Source of the DNA: a virus
IMG/VR virus record: IMGVR_UViG_3300032245_000828
Location: 1 to 51,108 of that record
Length of the DNA: 51,108 bases
Strand: one strand, 5' to 3'
In this document: piece by piece, positions 1 to 9,400 of the stretch
Layout of the letters: the number at the start of each line of letters is the position of its first letter
Position numbering within the stretch: the stretch's first letter is position 1
Made by a program: the position numbers and the translations under genes
Notes under the pieces: model-generated
Database searches by the model: none
What the model saw: only the letters and a program-made list of their open reading frames with translations
What the model was told of the DNA's origin: nothing

Positions 1-136
1 CATCATCGTTGATTACTCGTAAAGAACCCCAGTTTTTATACCGGGGGTCTCTGTAACTGTTGTTACTAAAAGTTCTACGGCTAGCAATCCAACCCACATC
101 TAGATAGCCCCTAGTATTGGCGGGGCGTATCTTCAT
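1..136 (-). CDS. Pirin-like cupin protein, N-terminal fragment cut by window edge
   Basis: Only the first 45 residues lie in the window; the gene continues beyond base 1. The fragment reads ..RPANTRGY..GWI.SRRTFS..SY.DPRY..WGSLRVINDD, which follows the start of pirin/YhhW-type bicupins (N-terminal RGHxxxGWLxSxHTFSF, YYDP and LRVINDD blocks) almost position by position. Pirins are iron-binding bicupins; some act as quercetin 2,3-dioxygenases or redox-linked regulators. The metal-binding histidines lie further downstream and cannot be checked here. The ATG is two bases after the stop of the upstream fibre gene, so it belongs to the same transcript. The family call is fairly secure, but the role in a phage is unknown. 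Confidence 0.7.
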   Translation of the reverse strand, partial: MKIRPANTRGYLDVGWIASRRTFSNNSYRDPRYKNWGSLRVINDD

Positions 137-137
137 A

Positions 138-1718
138 TTAACAGAAGTATTCTAGGTCTGTTTCTTCACCGACGATGAGATCCATCTTATAGATGATTCT
201 AACCTTTAGGCGTGTGCTGGTAGTCCATGTACCGGTGGGTCCGTAATAACTGGTAAAACTAATACCATATGGATCAAATCGATCAAATGGAGTACTGTCT
301 CCAAAGAAAGTTTGATTGTACGCATATTCGCCTCTAGTTGAATCATAAGGATCTTCACTGTCATCTCCGGTCATGTAAAAATCTAGATTACAACTCTGGT
401 GATAAGAATCGTTTACCTCAGGAGCATAGACTTTACAACTTACCATCATGCGTCCGCTTACAACACCATTACCCGATTCAGATTGGTATACCTGTGGTAG
501 GTCGGTACGCCAGTCAAACCATTTGTAGCCATCGCTTAGATTCTCGTTGTTGGCATCGTAGACATCTAGTGAAATATTTGTTCCACGACGATACCAGTGT
601 ACTTCTAAGGTTGATGTACTAGTCCATGTAGTATTGGTTCTTAGATAGATCTGCCAGTTATCATTAGCATCAGTATTGCCAGTCCAGAACTGGAAGTTGA
701 TAGGACTTCCGCCATCAATTACAACATAGCCCGATCTTGGGTCGTTGTAATAAGGATGTCCGGTGTCATCAGTATAATATCCATCGCTGTTATATAATTG
801 CCACTGGGGAACACAGTCGTTGAATTCTGGGAATTGTGTTTTACTAAAACTAAGATAGTTGCCATTTTCCGTTGCGTTAGTAGGTGTTGTTGTGATTGTA
901 TCGGCCAATGTAATAGTATTGACATCTCTCGGTGCACCATCAAATGTGATAGTAACTAGGCCATTAGATGCTGTAGTTACGGCTGTAATGTTTCTTGTGT
1001 TAACTCCTAACCCGTATTGATCAAATACAATACTGTGGTTAGTGACATTGTTGGGCAACTGTTGTTCCCACATATATGCCCAACCTGGATCATTTTGAAA
1101 GTGTGTGGTATCTATTACCACTGTGTTTGTGGCAGTGGCTGACACATCCGGAATGATATTATCCCAGTAATTGTATTTGTCCCAGACTAGTTGTGTTCCG
1201 CGATACCATGCTTCGATGGTAACTTCGTCGCCTGGGTTGGCTGAGATAGTATCAGCAAGTGTAAATGTATATGTTGAACCTGTGGTTATGTTATTAACCC
1301 TAACACGACTACTGTGATCATTGTTAACATAGATCCAAATGGCTGATTCATTAGCATAGGCAATGTCCACATATTCCATGTCATAAACAATACTATCAAC
1401 ATCGTAGGTTGTAGAATCAACCAGGGTAGCAGTATTAGCAACTATGGTATACTTGTGTCCCGGAGTTTCATATTCAAACTCTTTGGCACCAGTTACTGTG
1501 ACTACATGCCAGGAGTTGTTGTTAACACCATCCGTCCACTGATAGTCAAATTGGTTAGGTTCGCTGGCATACAACAAGTCCATCCAACTTGTAAGGCCGT
1601 CACCGTACTTGACTTTGCGAGTATCTGTTTCAACCCCTGCTTCGCCTAGTGCTAGCACAGGATTTATTGATAGCCAATTAGCGGCTGTGTCGTGTCTTGT
1701 TTTAATTCTTGTTGTCAT
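138..1718 (-). CDS. Tail fibre / receptor-binding structural protein with Mtd-like N-terminus
   Basis: A 526-residue protein. Residues 1-50 carry the adhesin-start pattern found in many phage fibres: a TRHDTAANW stretch, then PVLALGEAGVETDTRKVKYGDG and a W..L pattern, as in major-tropism-determinant-type N-terminal domains. That module normally attaches the fibre to the virion. The remainder is rich in Thr, Asn, Tyr and Trp with beta-strand character and contains two similar short stretches (AWYRGTQL and HWYRRGTN) that suggest repeated beta modules. It follows the virion protease gene, with 15 bases between them, in the structural operon. No diversity-generating reverse transcriptase or template repeat was seen. 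The structural role is likely; the receptor is unknown. Confidence 0.65.
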   Translation of the reverse strand: MTTRIKTRHDTAANWLSINPVLALGEAGVETDTRKVKYGDGLTSWMDLLYASEPNQFDYQWTDGVNNNSWHVVTVTGAKEFEYETPGHKYTIVANTATLVDSTTYDVDSIVYDMEYVDIAYANESAIWIYVNNDHSSRVRVNNITTGSTYTFTLADTISANPGDEVTIEAWYRGTQLVWDKYNYWDNIIPDVSATATNTVVIDTTHFQNDPGWAYMWEQQLPNNVTNHSIVFDQYGLGVNTRNITAVTTASNGLVTITFDGAPRDVNTITLADTITTTPTNATENGNYLSFSKTQFPEFNDCVPQWQLYNSDGYYTDDTGHPYYNDPRSGYVVIDGGSPINFQFWTGNTDANDNWQIYLRTNTTWTSTSTLEVHWYRRGTNISLDVYDANNENLSDGYKWFDWRTDLPQVYQSESGNGVVSGRMMVSCKVYAPEVNDSYHQSCNLDFYMTGDDSEDPYDSTRGEYAYNQTFFGDSTPFDRFDPYGISFTSYYGPTGTWTTSTRLKVRIIYKMDLIVGEETDLEYFC

Positions 1719-1733
1719 TTTCTTTTTTCCTAA

Positions 1734-2741
1734 TTATGGATTTCTTACGCCATTGATTACCCAGAAGTCTGAACTCATGGCGGTATTCTGTATTACTTGG
1801 TAAGGCATGTAGAAGTATCCACGGTCGCCCCAAGTGCTTCCCCAACTGTTTTTACAAATAAATCTACCATTGCCTGTAATGCCACCGTAGTTATCATTGT
1901 AGCCTACGATACAGACAGCGTGTCCACCTAGTAGGCTTTCTGTGTTTACATTTGGATAAGGCATTATGCCGTTGCTGGTGATATTGTAAAAACTACGATA
2001 GACTAAAAATCCCACTACCACTGGGTTACCTGTGGCTAGGGCGTTTTTTACTGCGGCAAAATCTGCACAGCGTTGATATCCTGTGACTTTTCTATTGGCC
2101 GCGTCTGTGTAGGCCGCATTACTGGGTTTAACTTTAAATTTGGTCGTGTCATAAGGCCAAAGACTTTCCACTGGAGCACCATATGTATAGCAGGCTTTAA
2201 TACCATCTCTAATATAAGCACCACTATCTTGATTTACAGTACCTTCTAACAGGCGTTCTTGATAGTAGATAAACAATCTACTGATTTCTAAATTCTTACT
2301 ATTTTTCTTATCAACAATTTCAATGGCTTCAGCAATGGCATTACCTGTGCATGAACCTAGTTGTCCTTGATTTTCTACTGGCTGTGCGTATGCTCGTAGA
2401 TCAATGCTGGTAGGAATGGCAGATAGCGGTTGCATCTGCCATATATGATCTCTTGGATCAGGACGGTCTGCCCGCCAATGGAACTTTGAATAACCCGGAA
2501 GTGGTCCTGGTCCTGGTCCTGGATCTTCACTGCCATCTGCTAGGCCGCCATCTAATAAACCATCCGATAATGGAGTGTATTCAAACGCCGCAGTACCACC
2601 TTCGTGATAATATTTTGCTGTTGCGTTTGAAATTGCGGTTACGCTATTCCAGTGATCACCTAACCAGGTGTAGGTAACAGCATTTTCTGCTACCCATTGT
2701 TGTCCTGTTGTAGGATTCTGTGGAAATGTTAGTGTTGTCAT
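1734..2741 (-). CDS. Virion-associated papain-like (C1A) cysteine peptidase
   Basis: A 335-residue protein in two parts. Residues 1-60 contain a phage structural start (PQNPTTGQQW, then VTYTWLGDHW), probably a virion-docking module, followed by a Gly/Pro-rich linker near residues 62-83. Residues 110-330 form a papain-family catalytic domain. Visible are the oxyanion Gln125 and nucleophile Cys131 in QGQLGSCTGNA, His274 in GGHAVCIVGY, and Asn298 in KNSWG followed by WGDRGYF. All catalytic residues are present, so the enzyme should be active, and no long inhibitory propeptide is evident. Its place between fibre genes suggests a tail-borne protease that trims phage fibres or cuts host surface protein. 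That role is inferred; the family assignment is strong. Confidence 0.85.
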   Translation of the reverse strand: MTTLTFPQNPTTGQQWVAENAVTYTWLGDHWNSVTAISNATAKYYHEGGTAAFEYTPLSDGLLDGGLADGSEDPGPGPGPLPGYSKFHWRADRPDPRDHIWQMQPLSAIPTSIDLRAYAQPVENQGQLGSCTGNAIAEAIEIVDKKNSKNLEISRLFIYYQERLLEGTVNQDSGAYIRDGIKACYTYGAPVESLWPYDTTKFKVKPSNAAYTDAANRKVTGYQRCADFAAVKNALATGNPVVVGFLVYRSFYNITSNGIMPYPNVNTESLLGGHAVCIVGYNDNYGGITGNGRFICKNSWGSTWGDRGYFYMPYQVIQNTAMSSDFWVINGVRNP

Positions 2742-2756
2742 ATCTATATTTACCCT

Positions 2757-3497
2757 TTAAAGTCCAAATCTTGCTCTGTAATAGTTGTAGTTCTGTGAGA
2801 CTTCTGCATCAGTTAGGGAACGATCATAGATGTTGACTACCGCAATTTTAGCATTTACTGTGTCAGGTAAATCCCAACGGTGTCCGATAAAAAATCGCTG
2901 TGTTGGGCTACTACCATTAGGCGGTGGATTGCCATTCCATTCTAAACTCACGGCACCGTTGATATAATCTTTGTATCCTGTAGTGGCAGGCACAGACATA
3001 GTAATGTTGTACCAAGTTGATCCATCGTGTGTAAATGCTGTTGGGACATTATTGTTTGCATATTGTCCACCCCAGTTGGTAGTGTACCATCCTGTTTGTA
3101 AATAATTACCAGCGGCATTTATGGTAAAGTTAAATGGTGCGCCAGTGAATTCATCAGATATCAAACACGGTGAGTCACCGGTTTGACTGGCTGTAAAGTT
3201 AAACCACATGTCTATTGTAAAACTAGGTTGAAATGTGGGCCACGGTACACTAAAATATTGAACTGAAGGAGCACTTAATATAAATGTTCCACCGTTATCT
3301 GAACTCCAAGTTGGATTGTTATAAGGTGTAGCGTGTACACCGTTAGCCGCATCAATCCAATCGCCTGTGCCACTATATGTGGCGGCATCAAAGTTTAATA
3401 GTAAACCATTTTGAACTATTCCAGGACCCGGGATGAATCCAGCATTTAGTGTGACACCCGGGCCTATTGTAAATCCTGAATTTAATATTAGGCTCAT
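2757..3497 (-). CDS. LamG/concanavalin-like virion protein
   Basis: A 246-residue protein. After a Gly/Pro-rich start with repeated GPG turns (residues 1-30), the body reads like a LamG/concanavalin A-type jelly roll: GLLLNFDAATYSG..DWIDAANG, then FTIDMWFNF, ..YNITMSV.., YINGAVS and FFIGHRWD..AKIAVVNIYDRSLTDAEVSQNY. The ending (IYDRSLT.AEV..NY) is typical of phage LamG_3-like domains, which usually bind carbohydrate. The start overlaps the stop of the giant fibre gene by four bases (ATGA), indicating translational coupling. It is probably an adhesin or fibre-associated decoration protein. Confidence 0.65.
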   Translation of the reverse strand: MSLILNSGFTIGPGVTLNAGFIPGPGIVQNGLLLNFDAATYSGTGDWIDAANGVHATPYNNPTWSSDNGGTFILSAPSVQYFSVPWPTFQPSFTIDMWFNFTASQTGDSPCLISDEFTGAPFNFTINAAGNYLQTGWYTTNWGGQYANNNVPTAFTHDGSTWYNITMSVPATTGYKDYINGAVSLEWNGNPPPNGSSPTQRFFIGHRWDLPDTVNAKIAVVNIYDRSLTDAEVSQNYNYYRARFGL

Positions 3498-6400
3498 AGT
3501 GTAGTGTAACCCCAGTAGACTGTTTGCGTTGATACGCTGTTGTTTGTAATACCAAATCTAAACACATTGGAACTGGTAGTAGCAACAGTAGCAGTACTAA
3601 TAACCCCTGCTGTACCTACAATTTGATTGGGCATAGAAGTCAATACCAATGCATTTCCTACGGCATAATACCACCCATATTGAACGCCTATTGCCGGTAC
3701 ATTTGTATTTGAAACATTCACTGTGGCATTCCAAGTTACGATACCATTTGGGATATTTCCATTGACCCACATTTGGTAGTTGCTGTTGGCAGGCACAGTG
3801 ATACTAACTGTGTTAGCACCTGTAGCCAAAATCCAACTACCTGTTGTTCTATTAACAACTGCCGGGGCACCAGTTATATTACTGTAGGCAACAGTTCCGG
3901 TATAGGCTGTGGTCTGTACTGTGGCATCTGGGAATGTTAAATGACCATCTGTGCCAAAGTTCCAATAATAAAGATTAGATCCTAGAGAAATGTTGCTAAA
4001 TGATTCAATTGTTACAATGCTTGGGCTACCGGCGAATGTTGGCAATGTTAATGTACCATTTGCACCAAACACCCAAGTTGCTGTATTTGTGCCTGTCGTA
4101 GCAATAACAGTAACATCAGTGCCTGTGCCACCACCTTTGATTGTTCCACCTTCGGGCAGTGTTAATGTACCAGTTGAATCAAATGTCCAAGTCTTGTCTG
4201 CGACCTGTAGATCAAACTCAAGATTATGACTTATGGTATAGACAAGGTCTGGACTTGTTGGATTATGTCCACCACTGTTGAATTCTGATCCATCTGGCAA
4301 TGGTGTGTTACCACTGCCTATTCTTACAATTAGGGCAACACCACTGTTGTCCTGTACAGCAGTAATCTGTTTCCATCCTACCAGTCCAGGACCTTTGATA
4401 TACCAAGCGCCGCCAATTGATTGTATCCTGCCCAACAGGGGATTATCTGTGTACAAGAACTGTGCGGACTGTGGTAGATAGTTATAGACCGTATTGGTAG
4501 CAGTAAAGCAGTAGCCTTTTAGTGTATTGTCAGGAAGTATGGTACTGCCTGTTTGATCAAAGACCCAGGTCTGTTGTGTACCCGTGCCCGATCTAATATT
4601 AGAGCCAATTTTAACTCCACCTATGGTAGGCTGTAGAACATAGTTGTAGTCATCACCAAAGTAGAGATCTATGTTGGTTCCGGGATCTCGCATGATATGA
4701 TAATGGCTTGGTCCCCCAATGCCCTCTGGTTGATTACCAAATCTTATGGTGCCACGGTCAGTGGTTAATCCAATACCGTCGCCGTAGAGTTCGGCATCTA
4801 TACTACTACCGTTTGGTAGTGTCAATGTACCAACAGTGTCAAATGTCCAAGTGGATGTACTAACATTGCCGGCAGCAGTAGTTTGAATGACAGCATTTAC
4901 ACTTGGAATTCCAGATAACACTACTGAGCCATCATAGTTGAGATCCAATGCTCCACTGTTACCTACAATAGTACCGGGTATACCCAAGGATCCATCTGTG
5001 CCAAAGGTCCACTCTAGTCCGTTAACACGAACATGTAGGCCATCTTGATAAGTTGCTGGTGTACCTGATACAATGCTTACACTGAGTACAGCAAATGGTG
5101 TGCCGCCTGGATATAACTGTGATACTTCAACAATTAAATCATTGTCAGGGGTTACGCCACCTAATAGATCACCAGTGACTTTTAATTGATCGCCAATGTT
5201 ATAAGTGTATGTTCCGCCATCGTTAACATTAACTTGATATGCATCATCGCCTGCATTAAAGGATATATTCAATAAACACCCAGTGCCGCTGCCTGTTATT
5301 GCTGTAGTAGGAGAAGAATTAAAGGTGTATCCTTCGCCTGGACGCTGTTCTGAAATCTGAGAACCGTTTTGGTCAAAGTTTAGGCTGTTGCTGTTCTCTA
5401 TGGTAACGCCATTGCCATATACGGTACCACCGGCAGTGATATCGCCTGGTGTTGTTAATGTACCATCAGTGCCAAATGTCCAAGTTTTTGTGCTGTCGCC
5501 TTTGTCAGTTGAAATAGCAAAGTCATTGAATGTGTTAATAGATGCAGTTGTGGCCTTTGATAGTAAGATATTACCGTTGGTATTGAATGTAAAACCTGCC
5601 TGGGGACTTCCAACAACATTGTTCTCATTCATACCAATATATAATCCGTTGTCATTTAGATATAAAGTATGACGGGTTGTGCTGTTGCTATAGAAGTCTT
5701 GATCAGGAGTATCGCTGTCCATCCAATCTAATTCTGGGCCACCGTGAAGACCAAATTGTCCGCCGCTGCCATAGGCCATCAAGGTTGGGTAACCATTGTG
5801 ACTTTGAAGTCTAGCAGGACCGTGTTCTGCCAAACCATTTCCAGGAAGTTCTATGTTACCGTCTTTATCAAATAGCCAACTGCGAGTTGAAGTTGTTTTA
5901 TTTTCTATATGAAAGCCTTGATTATCCACATAGGCCCAATTATATACTGCACCGCCAGCATCAATGTCTCCAATGGTTACAGACCTAGTATCAGGTACCC
6001 ACATTAACTGTGCCCAATTATCGCTGGTTAGACTTAATCCGACGCCGTGATTACCTGTGATACTGGTTACAGCGCCACCGGGGCCAAATGTACCTTCTTG
6101 TATAGTTGCGTATTCAAACCCAACATTACCTCCGCCGCCAGTTACTTGTCCACCGTTGACTAATAGTGTTCCAGTGCTGTCGATGGTCAGTGTAGAGCCA
6201 TTGATAGTAAATGTGCTACCTTCAACTGTGATGTCATCTAGGTATGTGCTAGGTGGAGGAATAACTGTGGGATTTGCATCAACCCAAACACCATTGTCCT
6301 TGATGTAGAGTCTACCTTCACTGTTATTAAACCATAAATCTTGTAGTGCGGGTGCAGAATCACCTACTGATAAAGTTGGCGCCCAATATGTTCCGCCTTG

Positions 6401-9400
6401 ACCACCTAGCGTAATCACTTGTCCAGGACTACCAATTGTGTTTGGTAATATATATCCTGCTGGAAATCCTAAACTACCATCTGCGCTAAAGGTCCATAAC
6501 TGCGAAGTAGCACTGGTATCAACATTTGGTACATTTATATATACTTGACCATCTGCGGCCACTTTGACATACTTGTCGTCATCGCCTAAGAATATGCTGG
6601 TCTGTGCCATATTCTCACTGATCAAGTGTATGTGGCCGCTTTCACTGCCTTCAGTTGTACCGTCTGCGATATTAACACGCAGGTAATTGCCTCCAGTGGC
6701 GGCCCAACCTGTTGTACCTGTAGTAACGATAGTGACAGTAAATGTTTCTTCACCTTCAACGATGGCATCATTGGCTATCATTAACATATTGGTATTGGTA
6801 TAACCGATACCGCCATCGGATATCCAGTTAGCGGCCAAGAATGTTCCTGTTAGTACAGCAGGTGTGAAGTCTGCGGCTGTGATACCTGTACCAGTAATCA
6901 CATATTCTACATCTCCCTGAGAATATTCATGTCCGTAGGAGTCCCACAATGTTATAGCAACAACAGTTCCTTCTGTGCTGGTTGTAGTTGATGTAGTAGG
7001 CAAAGGCACACCGTAATTATCATAGTTCCATTGATCGTACGATTGCCGGTTGGGATAATCAGCGGTAAGATAGGTTGAGTATGTTGAACGCAGTACCAAA
7101 CTGGTTACCTGTGCTGGACTGTTCGGAGTCAAGACCAATGTGCTGGTCGTGTCTACGATGGTAGCACCGTTTGGCAATGTTAATGTGCCATCCTGTCCGA
7201 ATGTCCAAGTCTGATCTGGTGTAGATACTAAAGGACCATCATAGCCCATTGGTTGACGGATGTTGGTCCAACCTGATCCCACTGTGGTAGCAGATGCTGT
7301 CAGTGTAGCAGTTGATACAGATAATGAAAGTTCAGTGATTGTTGTTAAACTGGTTATGTCAGTGACCGTAAAGTCGTGATCAGTGACCACAAAATCGGCA
7401 GTACTATCTGTGATAGTGAAATCACCGTAGGTGCCTAACAAACTGCCGTCTAACGGATACTGTATGGTAATGTTATTATCATACTGTGAACCAGTACTCT
7501 GATCTCGTGTAGTGGCACTGAATGTGATGAAGGTGCCTGTTGGATCTATGCTAATGTCACTGCTACTTCCATAACCATCGCTATACAAGTTAGCATACTC
7601 ATCACTTGGACTGCCAATGGTTCTTGCCCATACCAGTGCTCCTGTAGCCGCGTCTAATTTTAATAGGGCAAGATCACTGTCATTGCCGCTGATTTCAGAA
7701 AGATCCAACGCCACATAAACATATCCATTGTGAGTGGCTAGTCCAAGACCAAAAGTAGTTAAAGCACCATCATTGGCACCTGCTCGATTGATCTTTTTCT
7801 GCCATCGATCAAAACTAAGAGGAAGACCAAGTGCGGCCGATGCTACAACTGTATGATTATTTTCTTGTGAGTGAACTGAGTTGTCATAACCGTAGGAATT
7901 AATTAACGCATAGAGATCTGGACCATCTATCTCACTGTCCTCAATCCACATATCATGGGCAATGTAGTTGTCGCCAACGGTAAACACATAAGGAATAGGT
8001 GTAGATGTATTTGCAACCAGTATACCCACGATAGGTGTTTTGGTGTTTCCGCCATAGGTTGCAGTTGGATAGGATCCTGTTGCCAAGACTGCGGCACCGG
8101 CAGCATTTATAGATTTAAAGTGTGCTCTACCATATATGGTGGCTTGTTGATATGGAGGAATGAATACATAATTTACCGCATCGCCAGTATCATTAAAATC
8201 AACTCCGGCTATTGATGCATAATTCTGTTGGGTATCGTTTCGATCATACCAACTACCTGACATATAAGCACCATCAAAACCCTCATAGGCAAATGGCAAT
8301 ATATCAGTTATTCTATAGTCAGGTATGGCTATTGGGGCACGGGCCTGGCCTTGAAGATCAACTAGATTACCTTCAAGATCCATTGTACCGATATAACCTG
8401 CTTGATAATCACTATTCCAGGCATCGCCATTACTGGCCCAAACAATGGTGTCAATGGTGGCTGTACCTGCCATTGGCTGGAATCTCATACTGGCATTGTA
8501 ACTGCCGCAGTTATCACCCGAGTCATCGGTCCAAGTCTTACGCCATAGCAATTCACCTTGTGGGCTGTATTTTAAGAATAGATTAGTACCATAAAAGTTG
8601 TTGTTGGCATCTACAGTACTGCCTAACACATAAACATTGCCAGTAGAATCATAGGCCACACTACCGTATGTGGTCCAATAACTGCTGGTACTGTTGTTTA
8701 ACTCACCAAATATGTTATACCAAGCGTATGTACTAGTTGTACCCGTAGCACCAAGCACAGTGATGTTGGTGCTGGTTGTATTTTTAATTGTATTGTCTGG
8801 GAATACGGTGGTACCGTCTGTGCCAAATCGCCAAACTTGTTGACTGCCACTAAAATCATTGGTGCCAATCTCAACACCGTAATCGTTTGTATGTCCCTCT
8901 GACTCTGCATTAGAGTTACCACGCTGTAGCACATAGTTGTAGTCATCACCAAAGAACAAGTCCATGCCATCTTGGCCAGGTGCTCGCATGATGTGGAAAT
9001 GACTTGGACCGCCTGGTTCCGGTAGTGCCCCAAACTCTAAGTTGCCACGGCTTGTTGCCATGGTAACAACACCGTTATTGTCTACAGAAACGCTGTAACT
9101 GCCTGATGTTATTTGATCGGTTGGGCCTGCGGGTGTAGAGCCGCCAGTTACTTGTGTGCCATTGACTAATAGTGTTCCTGATTCGTCAATGGTTAAACTA
9201 GAACCATTGATGGTAAATGTACTGCCTTCTACAGTAATATCATCTAGGTATGTACTAGGAGGCGGAATCTCTGTAGGATTAGCATCAACCCATACACCGT
9301 TGTCTTTAATATATAATCTACCCTCTGTATTATTAAACCATAATTGGCCATTGGCTCTTTCTGGGGCTGTGCTGGTAGAGGCTACACGGACTACAGAACC

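Noticed and set aside
138-1718. Diversity-generating retroelement target
   Set aside because: The N-terminus resembles Mtd-type adhesins, but no reverse transcriptase or template/variable repeat pair is seen in the window.
8212-8586. 124-residue open frame on the plus strand
   Set aside because: Lies wholly antisense to the giant fibre gene, has no ribosome site, and its composition follows complementary codons of the fibre repeats.
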